Source: Coix lacryma-jobi var. lacryma-jobi (lineage: Eukaryota; Streptophyta; Magnoliopsida; Poales; Poaceae). Taken from it: 64,000 nucleotides of DNA. The stretch lies in assembly GCA_009763385.1 (NCBI GenBank), contig CM019826.1:83399942-83463941 (forward strand), in the 5' to 3' direction. Below are positions 32,313 to 44,249 of the stretch, piece by piece. Below the pieces are notes generated by a model. That model saw only the letters and a program-made list of their open reading frames with translations, made no database searches and had not been told where the DNA came from. Each line of letters begins with the position of its first letter. The stretch's first letter is position 1. The translations under genes and the position numbers were made by a program.

Positions 32313-35300
32313 TTAGAGGTCATACAAGTGTTCATCTTGGTTTGGCTTCATTGGTTCGTCTTTATTAAACCAATACTCGGTGCCAGACTTAAGGACATGG
32401 TCATTAAGGAAGCCCGCGATGGTCTCTTGAATTGCTTTGAGGCGGACCTTATCCATCACCTGGTTCTTCAACCATGTCTCCTTCAATTTGGATTAAAATA
32501 AAAAGAAAGTATTAACATACATAATATTTATGTAATAGCAACAAAAAATAAAATAAATTTATTTACATGTTACGTACTTGCTGACTCTGTAAAGGAGTTC
32601 TTTTTTCATACACCGTCAGAAACTCGCAAACATAGTACCCACATAAATTGTTTCCCGGTGACTGCCGTAGAACCCACTGTACAATATGTAAAAAGAGTAC
32701 TCTCGGTTGAGCGTGCGTCTGCTGAGTGATGCTAATTAAGGTAAAGAGGCGGGGAGGTACTCTACAACTTACATTTAGGAGTAGAGGATCAGGAAGTTGC
32801 GCTTTCAGATCCGGACGGTGTTTCTGAACAAACCAAGTCCAAACCCTTCACAATAATTGGAACGTTAATTAACTATTGCAGAGTTAAAGAGCTATAGCAG
32901 GAATCAATATTTATAGATCACATTACCCTCGGATAATATTAATCATATCTTGGTAATCTTCTTGTGGTTTTCTCAGAGAGTCATAGATTAGCAAACGACT
33001 CTCGTGGAGATCGATCACCATTAGAATCCAGTGAAAACTGCATTTATGTTTATATAGTCAACACATATATATATATATATCTTATGTCAACCTATAATAA
33101 AATGTGCATATGATAACAAAACTCACCTAAAGTTGTAGGGGAATAGTATATATCTTTTGTCCCTTTGGTTTACCAAGAACCTCCGCAAATTACTCTCTGT
33201 TTGAGTTTTCCATGCATCCGAGTGAGTATTGCTTGGGTGCTTGAAGACGATATATGGATCGATGAGACCAATCTCCTTGTCATTTTTACGCCTTAGTTGT
33301 CTCATCATGTTTCTGCACATGTTTAGAAACGCTTGCTAGCAGTGTGAGGATAATTACTTATACATATACATAAGCTAAAGTGAGATTATTATAAAGGAAC
33401 AATCACTTACAGGCAGAAGCAGCTGACGAGAGATTTGTCGAGAGCGTCCATGTGGCAGAGCTGATGTAACTCATTAAACTGAACATATATGATGTCATCA
33501 CCACGGAAGTAATCATGGTCTCTAATTCTGACGCAAATGTAGTCATCAGCTTTTCTGCCACACGCCGTAAGGTACCACTGATTTAGCAAGTGCATCTGTG
33601 TACCAAGATCCCTCAGGGCCGCTGGGTTGTATAGACTTTGGCCATATACATATGGCCTCTGCCATTTATCAACTTCTGGAGCACTTTTGATGCCTGCTTC
33701 TCCGAGTATGTTTTCCACATTCAAACCAGTTTCCTCGAAAAATGCGAGCAGTTGCGCAGGATCAACGTCTCCATATGCTCGTTGTATGATTTCCATGTTT
33801 GTACCGTATTCATTATCAACAACTAGATCTGGCACTGATTGCTTCTCTTGTTCCCCGAGCTGTGGGACACCCTTTCCTGCTCTCTTCTTTGCCTTCTTGG
33901 CCTCCTCAAGTGATTTGCTAAGTGTGCGATCATAGTCTGATTTTGGCGAAGCCTTACGGGCAGCACGTACCTTTTTTTGGTGAGCGTCCACAGTTTGCCT
34001 TAGTTTTTCAGGACGAACAAAAAGGTACGGCTTCTCCGGGTTTCGCTTTGCTCGACCACTAGCAATGGCAGCTTCGAAGAACTTGTTACAGTCTTTTTGC
34101 ACTGCAGCGCCAGTCTCCTCCTCGGTCATGTCATATGCAAGTTTTGTCATCTTGGGAGCTGGCGGTTTTCTCACATGGGTGCTTCTTCTTCGGAGGTGGT
34201 GGGGCTGACGCTTTGTTTGTGTGACAGGCTTCTTTGTTGGCGGTGGACGGTGTTGGAACCCGCCGTGGAGATGGGGCAGGGGTGGCGGTGTCGGAGCCCG
34301 CTTGTAGGAGATGGTTGGGTCGGTGGCGGTGTGGATCTCGTCGTGGAGGAGATGGGGCCCGGTGGCGGCGTTGGATCACGCCGTGGGGAGATGGGGCCGG
34401 TGGCGGTGTTGGATCCCGTCGTGGAGGAGATGGGGCCGGTGGCGATGATGGATCCCGTCGTATTTGATCTTGATCATCATCGTCCGCAACACTGTGATCA
34501 TGTGGTGAATGTAGAATTGGACTTAGGTTGGGGATGTCCTGCTGCGAAAACAACATGGTATGAGTATCCATTTATACTATTAGCTCACCAATACTATTAA
34601 GTTTCATTCACTATTTCATACACACCTAGGGATAGGTTGTTGAGGAGGAGGAGGTGATGCGCCAGGAATTATGATATAGCGCTTGCGCCAACATATGAAT
34701 GTCTTCTCCGCTTCTCCTAATGTATTCTCGCCATCACCTCCTTTAATGTCAAGTTCGACATTCTCGTACCTTTTACCACCCTGTCCACCGAGACGCTAGC
34801 ATATCCAGGAGGTATTATTGCTCCATGACTTCTTGGTGTCTTCGTAGGATCGATAGGAGATACAACACCTATAGCCACCATGACTGTGGTATTCCCCTGT
34901 GGAATGTGCAGTTCACATGTCGTGAGAGGCTCGGTGATGTCGTCCACAGGAAAGCGCAGTGCTGCGTCTGGGACCTCTGTGGAAGCGCAACTGCTTTTCA
35001 TTTGCTCAGGGGGGCTGATGTTGACTCCCGGCTCTGATGCAGATTGACTTTGCATTGCTAACTGCACTTGCCTTTTTATTTCCTCGTTCATTCTGCCTTC
35101 AAGTGCTTTTTCTCGCTCAACTGCTTCAAGAGCCGCGGCCTGTGACTGAATAACCATTTCTTCTAACCGGCGCATCCGCTGTGCCTCCTCCTCCTTCTTT
35201 CTCGCGCGGCTTCTATAGGTCTCTTTGTCCTGAGGGAAGGCATGTACCCATGACAGCTCCCCATAGCCTCTGGTTCTCCCACCATGTTCAAGATTCTCCA

Positions 35301-36405
35301 GGGCGTATGTCAGCTCGTCCTTGTCTCTGTTGGCTGCCACCTGCCACTGGCAGCCATTTCTCTAGCATAAACAAATCTTTCTGCTGCTCTTTGGAGTTTT
35401 TTCGCCATAGTGTACCCTTCCTGTTTGTTGGTCCAGGCTTCCTCCATGACCAAAAAACCAATACTTGGCGCGCTCAGGCCAGTTTATCGATTCTGGTTCA
35501 ATGCCCTTGGCTTGCAACTCTCGTTCCATTCTTTCCCATTTAGGAATGGCACTCTTATAGCCACCTGATCCCAAGTGATGGTGGTATTGTTTTTGTCGGG
35601 CATTCTGCTGGTTCCTTCTGATCCGTGCCTCACTCTCTTCTGATTTCTTGAATTCTACAAACTCATCCCAAAATGGCCTCAACTTGACGTAGGCCTTAGT
35701 GTTGAAATCCGGAGTTTGGTCCTTCTTGATAAATTTGTTGTATAAGTTCTTCTTCCAGCCCTGGAATAGTGTTGCCATTTTCTTCATAGCCCAGTCCCGA
35801 ACTCTGGCCTTCAAATTTATATCTTCTGTTTCAAGTGTGAAATGTGCAAGGACCTCTTGCCAAACCAGTTCCTTATCAAGATCAGAGACAAAACTTATAT
35901 CAGGAGCACTTGTCTTTTGCTTCCATTCACGAGCACTGATCGGGATCTTATCCCTTACAAGGCACCCACAGTGGGCAACAAATCTCTGTGCATGTTCTCC
36001 AAGTACTTGGCCTGTTTTCTCGTTGAATTCTGAGATAATGTACCGGCCCTCCAACGGCTTCTTCGGACCTCGTACGGTCCTACTCTTCCCGGTAGTCGTT
36101 GTCGATCCGGAGGGCTACATATGTAGGAACAGTAGATTATAAATACATTTATAAATAATTTAGAATTTCATGTGCACATAGAGATTATTGTAGGTATATA
36201 CCTCGCCAGTATTTTCTTGCATTATTTCTTCATAATCGGCAAAGTATTGACTGCCGTCATCTACTTCTTGATTATTGTTATCATCACCTGCTAAATTTTG
36301 ATTAGCGCCGCTGTTGATTAATTCGTACATTTCCTCCTCCATGTTGTCAACTGGGTCGGCCATTTCTGCGAATGACATGGAGGATAATAAACACCATTTT
36401 TGCAA
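32313..36405 (-). CDS. CACTA second gene: Transposase_24 (Ptta/En/Spm) protein with Ulp1-type C48 protease domain
   Basis: Exons read on the minus strand: 36405-36202, 36114-34626, about 34541-33411, 33312-33127, 33037-32927, 32845-32773, 32676-32578 and 32480-32313, all GT-AG. The last six link in phase from the end of exon 3. Exon 2 holds a Transposase_24 region (FWDEFVEFKKSEESEARIRR; NRDKDELTYALENL; GGRTRGYGELSW), a coiled coil and a HIPQGNTTVMVAIGVV block. The last four exons form a cysteine protease: HWILMVID (His), YDSL (Asp), and RQSPGNNLCGYYVCEF (Gln, Cys). Exon 2 needs three single-base corrections near 35392, 35337 and 34770, all in short A runs; the exon 2-3 phase and the start (36405, or MADPVDN at 36363) are uncertain. 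The protein lies in the TnpA position, so it may bind the subterminal repeats. Fusion with Ulp1 is known among plant TEs; the substrate is unknown. Confidence 0.82.
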
Positions 36406-37860
36406 CTAACGTGCATAGGGTTTCGGGTGGGTTTTGGGTTTCGGGTTAGGGTTAGGTTTGGGGTTAGGGTTTAGTGTTTTGGGTTTGGGGTTAGGGTTGG
36501 GTTTAGGGTTTTGGGTTTTTTAGTTTCAGGGTTTCGGTTGGGTTTAGGGGTTGGGGGTTAGGGGTAGGGGTTTTGGGGTTTGGGGTTTTAGGTTTTAGGG
36601 TTTGGGGTCTAGGTTTGACAACATTAAAAAATAACAATATCCATGAAGACTATATTCGTAAAAATAACACTACCGACATGATCGAAATGTCATATCCAAG
36701 TGATTATTCTATAAACATATCCAAGTGATAATGCAACTAACGTGCATAGGGTTTCGGGTTGGGTTTCGGGTTTAGGGTTACGGTTTGGGGTTTAGGGTTT
36801 AGTGTTTGGGTTTGGGGTTTAGGTTTGGGGTTAGGGTTTGGGGTTTAGGGTTTGTGGGTTAGTGTTCAGGGTTTCGTGTTTGGGGTTTCGGGTTTGGGAT
36901 TAGGGTTAGGGTTTGGGTTGGGGTTTGGGGTTTGGGGTTTGTGTTTGGGGTTTCGGGTTTGGGTTAGGGTTAGGGGTTGGGGTTTCGGGTTTAGGGTTTA
37001 GGGTTTGGGGTCTAGGTTTTGACAACATTAAAAATAACATATATCCATGAAGACTATATTCGTAAAAATAACACTACCGACATGATCGAAATGTCATATC
37101 CAAGTGATTATTCTATAAACATATCCAAGTGATATTCCATAAACATATCATGTGATTATTTCATAAACATATACATGACCGATATAAATAAATGTTTAAT
37201 ATCTAAAGACCAAATTATCTAAGTGATTATTTCTCCTCCATCTAACACATGCAAAGACACACGTGATGAGGTTTGGGGTAGGTTCAGGGTTCGTGTTTGG
37301 GGTTTCGGGTTGGGGTTTAGGGTTAGGGGTTTGGGGTTTCGGGTTTAGGTTTAGGGTTGGGGTCTAGGTTTTGACAACATTAAAAATAACATATATCCAT
37401 GAAGACTATATTCGTAAAATAACACTACCGACATGATCGAAAGTCATATCAAGTGATTATTCTATAAACATATCCAAGTGATAATTGCAACTAACGTGCA
37501 TAGGGTTCGGGTTTGGGTTCGGGTTTAGGGTTACGGTGGGGTTAGGGTTTAGTGTTTGGGTTTGGGGTTTGGGTTTGGGGTTTAGGGTTGGGTTTAGGGT
37601 TTGTGGTTTAGTGTCAGGGTTTCGTGTTGGGGTTTCGGGTTTGGGATTAGGGTTAGGGGTTGGGGTTGAGGGTTTGGGGTTTGGGGTTTAGTGTTGGGGT
37701 TTCGGGTTTGGGGTTTAGGTTAGGTGTTTGGGGTTTCGGGTTTAGGGTTTAGGGTTTGGGGTCTAGGTTTTGACAACATTAAAAATAACATATATCATGA
37801 AGACTATATTCGTAAAAATAAACTACCGACATGATCGAAATGTCATATCCAAGTGACATA
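36406..37860. repeat. Telomere-like (TTTAGGG-variant) blocks alternating with an AT-rich module
   Basis: Four cycles of about 350-400 bp. Each has a stretch of degenerate GGGTTTAGGGTTTGGGGTT repeats, then a conserved module containing TTGACAACATTAAAAATAAC, ACTATATTCGTAAAAATAAC and GACATGATCGAAATGTCATA. Modules begin near 36613, 37018, 37366 and 37769. TTTAGGG is the plant telomere repeat, here heavily mixed with TTTCGGG and TTTGGGG. It lies upstream of the Ulp1-type gene, inside the CACTA element. Confidence 0.9.
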
Positions 37861-38699
37861 TCTAAAGACCAAATATCTAAGTGATTATTTCTCCTCCATC
37901 TAACACATGCAAAGGACACACCGTTGATGAGAGGACGACGACGGACGACGGCGAGGATGATGTCGCGGTGAGGACGACAACAGACGACGACGAAGATCAC
38001 GTTGCGGTGAGGATCACACGGTGAGGATGACGGCGGACGGCGCGGTCAACGCGGCCAATCTCTTTTTATCTACATGTGTAAACATAATATTTTGTTAGGT
38101 AAAAGCAATTTTCTATTTTCTATTCAATGGATTTTTATTTTTCTTTTCCTTACAAACAGTGCACACAAACACATTACACACTGCACACACATACACTGCA
38201 CACACACTGCACACACTTGGTTCCCTGGTCCCTGCACAAACACATATTTTCTTTTTCTAAAATATATATGTATTTATATTTAAATTCTATTTTCTATATA
38301 TGTATTTTATTCATTTTTGTTCACTTGGTTCCCTGCAATGCTCACACTGCACACAGTGCACACACACACGCACACACACTTCACACACTGCACATACGGC
38401 ACACACTGCACACACTGCACACACACTCACACACTGCAAACACGGCGCACGGCGGCATCCTCACCGGCGGCGCGAGCGAGGACGAGGACGAGGACGGTAC
38501 GACGGCGAGCACGAGGGCGCCGCGGACAACGGTGAGGGAGGCCGAGGACATGCAGACGACGATGAGGGGGCGAGGACGACGGCGAGGGAGAGACGAGGGC
38601 GGCGGCAGGGACACACGGCAGACGGGAAGACGACGGAGGCGGCGGCGCAAACACTGACGTCGATCTGAGGAAGGAGGAGGGCCCTGTGCCCTATATACG
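37861..38699. other. CACTA intergenic region, GC-rich, with CA-rich microsatellite
   Basis: CACACTGCACACAC-type repeats occupy about 38155-38240 and 38340-38440. They are flanked by GACGACGAGGACGAG-rich DNA (37930-38040, 38455-38660) that reads as low-complexity frames on both strands. A CCTATATACGCGGGGC stretch at 38689 resembles a promoter next to a CACTA end. No gene supported. Confidence 0.6.
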
Positions 38700-38945
38700 C
38701 GGGGCACCTTTAGTCCCGGGCCGTGGAACCACCCGGGACTAAAACACCTTTAGCCCCGGTTCATAAGCCCACCCGGGACTAAAGAGGGGGACCTTAGTCC
38801 GGGTGGTTCTACGGCCCGGGACTAAAGGTACCTTTAGTCCGGGTGGTGTTACGGCCCGGGACTAAAGGTTCTTCTCCCGCCTTTATTTTGGGTTAAGGTA
38901 CCTTTAGTCCCGGGTGGTGCTAAGGCCCGGGACTAAAGGGTCTTC
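38700..38945. repeat. Internal block of CACTA subterminal-type repeats
   Basis: Units such as CACCTTTAGTCCCGGG and CCCGGGACTAAAGG in both orientations, with GGGTGG/CCACCC in place of the GGTTGG/CCAACC seen at the element's termini. Its location, in the middle of the element between the two large genes, is unexpected. No CACTA terminus adjoins it. Confidence 0.85.
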
Positions 38946-39639
38946 TGCCGCCTTTATTTTGGGTTTTCTGTGTTTTGGGTTTTGAATTAAGTTTTGGCTA
39001 TATTAATATGTTGTAATACTTGTTACTTGCATAGTAAATTCAATATTAGGCATAAAATTACTTAAAAATAGCAGTTGTGTTTCCTTTTACATTATTGTAT
39101 TGTAGAAAATTTTGTAACATAAATTCTTTTTTCTTTTCTTATAATAACAAATATAAAATGTAAATAACAATTTATATTTTGTTAATGCAAAAATATAATG
39201 TTAAATTTAAATATCTGAAACAACTGGTGCTCGATAGGAAAATATTTTTTGCATTATATGAACGTTAAATTTTGGGTTGTTTATCTTTTATTGTCCAAAT
39301 GCACGATAGAGAAATTCAATGTTAAATTACAATTTAATTTTAAAGATAAATTTGTGTAGTTCATATACGTTTCTGTGTCATATTGGTCTCAAAATTTTCT
39401 TAGGTTGTCACGTGACACGGGTGAGGCAACCAACAAGTTTGTGTTTTTTCGGAGATGGTTTGCTTCTTTTTCCGGTTTAATTGAATTACCGCACACTCTC
39501 ACCCAATAATTATAGGGTCAATTAGGCCTACCAACAAAATAATCCAGAATGGAGCCAAACTTGTGGGGCATCGACACTGACATCAACGAACCATGACTAT
39601 GCATAATCATTATTAGTTACACGAAAACTGTAATATATA
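38946..39639. other. CACTA AT-rich spacer downstream of TNP2
   Basis: AT-rich DNA with no coding frame. It includes GTAATATATATCAAGCGGGT just before the TNP2 stop and is probably TNP2 3' untranslated sequence plus spacer. Confidence 0.45.
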
Positions 39640-42600
39640 TCAAGCGGGTACACTGGTGATCTTTTTCTTCACGTATGTTCCTTGGTCATGATCATGTCGT
39701 AACCATGGAGTCTCCTCAGCATTTAGCAGGATGCTTGGGTCTTTGGTCACACTGAAGGGCGGTATTCGGTCATCTTTTTCATAATCTTCTGACATGTCTG
39801 ACTTGTCCTCAATTCCCACGATGTTTCTTTTTCCTGAAAGAACTATGTGGCGTTTGGGCTCTTTGGTTGATTTATCATCATTTTTCCCTCTCTTGGGTTT
39901 TGTAGACATGTCTTTCACGTAGAACACTTGAGTCACATCAGCAGCAAGGACGAATGGTTCACCTTTGTATCCAATATTGTTGAGATCCACTGTTGTCATT
40001 CCATACTCCTTGTCAACTGTTACTCCGGCTCCGGTCGCCTTGACCCATTGGCATCGGAACAAAGGGACTTTAAAATCAGGTGCGTAGTCTAGTTCCCAAA
40101 TCTCCTCTATGCGGCCATAATATGTTTGCCTCTTCCCAGATGGGTCTGTGGCATCTACGCGAACACCACTGTTTTGGTTCGTGCTCCTTTGATCTTGGGC
40201 CATGGTGTAAAATGTGTTTCCATTGATCTCATACCCTTTGTACGTGAGGATGTGCCATGACGGTTGCCTAGCCAACAAATATAGTTGCTCATCAATATTG
40301 TTATTACCCAGACATTCCTTTCGCAACCAAGTGCTAAAAGTATTCATGTGCTCACGTGTTATCCAAACTTCATTCTTCTCTGGAAATTGGGATCGTAGGA
40401 ACTCCTTGTGTACATCGATATATGGATCCACCACGGTTGAGTTTTGAAGAACTGTGTAGTGCGCTTTATTGAAATAATCATTCCCCGTACCGATATATGT
40501 TTTCTTCCCTAGTGTCCCCTTCCACATAGCCTCCCCTCGTGCCGCGATTCAGGAACACCAATCGGGTCAAGGTCAGGAATGAAGTCAACACAGAACTCAA
40601 TGACCTCCTCTGTCCCGTAGCCCTTGGCGATGCTTCCTTCTGGCCGAGCACGTTGGTGAACATATTTTTTCAGTACTCCCATGAACCTCTCAAAGGGGAA
40701 CATGTTGTGTAGGAACACAGGACCGAGAATATGAATCTCCTTGACCAGGTGAACTAGGAGGTGTGTCATGATATTAAAGAAGGATGGAGGAAACACCAAC
40801 TCAAAGCTCACAAGACATTGAACCACATCATTCTGTAGAGTAGCCAGTTCTAGTGGATTAATTGCCTTCTGAGAAATTGCATTGAGGAATGCACAGAGCT
40901 TCACAGTGGCAAGACGTACATGTGGAGGTAGAATTCCTCTTAAAGCAACCGGAAGCAATTGCGTCATAAGCACGTGGCAGTCATGCGACTTTAAGTTTAG
41001 GAATTTCTTCTCTTGCATATTTATTATTCCCTTTATATTGGAGGAGAATCCAGATGGGACCTTGATGCTGTTTAGGCATTCAAACATGATTTCCTTCTCT
41101 TCATTGCTAAGAGTGTAGCTAGCAGGTCTTAAGTAATGGCGTCCATCATCTGTCTTCTCTGGATGTAGGTTGTCTCGTTCTTCATGCGCTGCAACTCTTG
41201 TCGTGCTTCAAGTGTATCCTTAGACTTCCCATACACACCCATGAATCCTAGAAGGTTGACACAAAGATTCTTTGTCAGGTGCATCACGTCGATCGCGTGG
41301 CGGACCTCTAGTACATGCCAATAGGGTAGCTCCCAAAATATTGACTTCTTCTTCCACATGGGTGCGTGTCCCGTAGCGTCTTTCGGAACAGGTTCACTGC
41401 CCGTCCCCTTTCCAAAGACTACTTTCACATCCTTGATCATCTCAAGTACATCTTCCCCAGTTCTGTTGCGAGGCTTGCTCCGGTGGTCTGTCTCACCTTT
41501 AAAATGCTTGCCTTTCTTCTAACCTGGTGATTCATCGAAAGAAATCGACGATGCCCAAGATACACTACCTTTCTACATTTTTTCAAATATACACTATCCA
41601 TGTCATCAAAACAATGTGTGCATGCATTATATCCCTTGTTTGACTGTCCTGAAAGATTACTTAGAGCAGGCCAATCATTGATTGTTACGAACAACAATGC
41701 TCGCAGGTCAAAGTGTTCCTGTTTGTAATCATCCCACACACGTACACCTGATTTACTCCATAAAAGTAGGAGTTCCTCAACTAATGGCCTCAGGTAGACA
41801 TCGATATCGTTGCCAGGCTGCCTCGGGCCTTGGATGAGCACTGGCATCATAATGAACTTCCGCTTCAAGCATAACCACGGAGGAAGGTTGTACATACATA
41901 GAGTAACAGGCCACGTGCTATGACTACTGCTCTGTTCCCCAAAAGGATTCATCCCGTCCGTACTTAAACCAAACCTTAAGTTTCTAGCATCTTTTGCAAA
42001 TTCTGGAATTCTCTGTCTATTGCTCTCCACTGGGACCCATCTGCAGGGTGTCTCAACATGTTGTCTACCTTACGGTCTTCTTTGTGCCATCGCACCAACT
42101 TTGCATGGTCCTTGTTTCTGAACAGACGTTTCAGGCGTGGTATTATAGGAGCGTACCACATAACCTTGGCAGGGATTTTCTTCCGGGGACGTTCTTCACC
42201 CTCAACATCGCCAGGGTCATCTCGCCTGATCTTATATCGTGACGCGTTACATACAGGGCATTCATCCAAATTCTCGTATTCCTTGCCACGGTACAGGATG
42301 CAGTCATTAGGACATGCATGTATCTTCTGGATTTCTAAACCCAAAGGACAGACCACTTGTTTTGCTTCGTACGTAGTGTCGGGTAATTCGTTAGGCTTCG
42401 GAAGCATCTTTTGTTTTATAATCTTCAATAATTGTCCAAATGCCTTGTCAGATACACCATTCTGTGCCTTCCATTGTAGCAACTCTAGTGTTGTGCCTAA
42501 CTTTTTTTGTCCATCTGCAGCAGACGGATATAGTAATTTCCTGTGATCCTCTAGCATACAGTCAAACTTAGCCTTCTCCTTTTCACTTTCGCAATCTCCT

Positions 42601-43002
42601 TGTGCATCACGAATGACATCACCAAGAGCATCATCTTCAGCGACTGTGTCTCCTGCACTTGCCTCTTCTTCACCTTCCTCCATTGCAGTATCACCAAAGT
42701 CACCGTATTGAGCAATAATGTCATCGTCAGGGTCCAATTGTTCTTCTTCACCTTCTTCCATCATAAACCCCAGTTTCTCCATGCTTCGTCCAACAACTAT
42801 AGTTTGGCATGAAACCCGACTTGAACAAGTGTGAGTGAAGACTCCTTGAGCTAGAATATTCCTTCGAATTATTACAAAGGGCACATGGGCAGCACATAAA
42901 ACCATTCCGCTTGTTTGCCTCGGCCACTCTTAAAAAATAATGCACGCCATCAATGAACTCTTTTGAGCGACGATCGACATTGTACATCCAGTGACGTGTC
43001 AT
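39640..43002 (-). CDS. CACTA TNP2-type transposase, several frameshifts
   Basis: The start is probably MTRHWMYNVDRRSKEF at 43002 (Transpos_assoc domain; CPCALCNN and HLFKSGFMPNYSCWTKHGE motifs). The TNP2/Transposase_21 core follows: LGLEIQKIHACPNDCILYRG, ECPVCNASRYK, GLSTDGMNPFG, HFDLRALLFVTINDWPALSN, and FWELPYWHVLEVRHAIDVMH. Next come a DUF4218-like section (ELVFPPSFFNIMTHLLVHL, MFPFERFMGVLKKYV) and a C-terminal DUF4216-like section (RQTYYGRIEEIWELDYAPDF). This is the full domain order of plant TNP2 transposases, which cut and join CACTA ends. At least six single-base frame changes occur (near 42775, 42010, 41480, 41150, 40530 and elsewhere). They are either decay or consensus error, since the protein is otherwise well preserved. 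Confidence 0.85.
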
Positions 43003-43172
43003 CGTCTGCATTATATGACATATCACATAATTATATCGATCTCTCATTCTTATAAACAAATAAAATTATAAAATGTCTGACATGAAATTTAGTAAGAATC
43101 ACTGGTGCATAAAAGTAGTAGCAGTTGAACTTGTCTAATTAATTAATTATTACATCAAGATAACAGTGCAGC

Positions 43173-43472
43173 CTAATCCACTTGGCCACAACCAAAGCAA
43201 CTAACAACACCTGCACATTTTTCCCACATCACAGTCCAACAAGATGTACTGTCTGCCACTCCAACCGGATAGGAAGGTAAGGTAGGGGTAGGTGCAGTAG
43301 GAATTGAGTTGATTCTTGAGTTAAAAGCATCTAGAGCTGCAGAAGCTTCCTCAAAAGACTTGTACTTTTTATGCACAGCTCCCTTAACTTTGAGGACATA
43401 CTGACTGCACTCGGCCCAGCTGGTGTAAATACCTGGTTTGGTGCCCTCGAAAACAACATACCAAGCAGGCAT
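43173..43472 (-). CDS. Small protein with RNase H1-type hybrid-binding (viroplasmin-like) domain
   Basis: An intact 99-codon frame beginning MPAWYVVFEGTKPGIYTSWA. Residues 4-50 match the hybrid-binding domain of eukaryotic RNase H1, also found in caulimovirus viroplasmin (PF01693): WYVVFEGTKPGIYTSWAEC, then KGAVHKKYKSFEEASAALDA with the conserved YKSF/A(L)xAF ending. The tail has CFGCGQ but no catalytic RNase H domain. It lies 170 bp upstream of the TNP2 start on the same strand, and could be an independent short gene or a 5' exon of the transposase transcript. In RNase H1 the domain binds RNA:DNA hybrids; its role in a DNA transposon is unknown. Confidence 0.75.
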   Translation of the reverse strand: MPAWYVVFEGTKPGIYTSWAECSQYVLKVKGAVHKKYKSFEEASAALDAFNSRINSIPTAPTPTLPSYPVGVADSTSCWTVMWEKCAGVVSCFGCGQVD

Positions 43473-43483
43473 CCTTCTGCGTT

Positions 43484-43960
43484 TTGTAAACTAAAGTATT
43501 ATATATTTCTAATTTCTGTAAACAACTAATTTAACTGATCTCTATTTCTCCAAAATAATAAAATATACTAATTAAACCGATCACATTTTGTAAACTAAAG
43601 TATTATATATTTCTAATTTCTGTAAACAACTAATTTAACTAATCTATTTCTCCAAAATAATAAAATATACTAATTAAAACGGTCACATTTTGTAAACTAA
43701 ATTATTATATATTTCTAATTTCTGTAAACAAATGATTTAAATGATCTCTATTCCTCAAAAAAAAACTAATTAAACTGTCACATTTTCTAAACTAAAGTAT
43801 TATATATTCTAATTTTTGTGTAAACAAATGATTTAAATGATCTCTATTTCAAAAAAAACTAATTAAACCGGTCACATTTTCTAAACTAAAGTATTATATA
43901 TTTTGTTTTTCTAAACCGGTCACATTTCTCTAAAAGACTAAAATAAACTAATTAAACGGT
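43484..43960. repeat. AT-rich tandem repeat, unit about 110 bp, about 4 copies
   Basis: Each unit includes TTTTGTAAACTAAAGTATTA, TATATTTCTAATTTCTGTAA and ACTAATTAAACCGATCACAT. Later units accumulate indels. It lies between the hybrid-binding ORF and the right end of the CACTA element. Confidence 0.9.
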
Positions 43961-44249
43961 CATATTTTGTTTTTAGATTAATAATTTGAACTATCAAGTC
44001 AATGAACTCCAAAATAGCTACAAAAATGAATAACTTAAGCTAGTAACCTTTCAACGAGTCGATGGCGGTGTAGATGTGATGAAATAAATCAATCGCCGGA
44101 GATGTGTTAACAAACAAAAATCACCGGAGGAGAAGAGAGCAAACAAGCAAGCAAGAGCAAGCAGTGACTGAATGAAGAAAAATGAAGACAGGAGCTCTGG
44201 CACGGCGGCTGGAGGTAGAAGAACATTTCAAATATAGGGAGGGACATTT

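Noticed and set aside
36406..37860. A true telomere or chromosome end
   Set aside because: Repeats are degenerate, interrupted by a conserved AT module, and lie inside a transposon with genes on both sides.
38074..38707. His/Thr-rich and Arg-rich frames over the CACACTGCACAC region
   Set aside because: Microsatellite and GAC/GAG-rich low-complexity DNA; no conserved protein.
43173..43472. Integrated caulimovirus (pararetrovirus) fragment
   Set aside because: Only the hybrid-binding domain is shared. There is no movement, coat or RT sequence nearby, and the ORF is positioned as part of the CACTA element.
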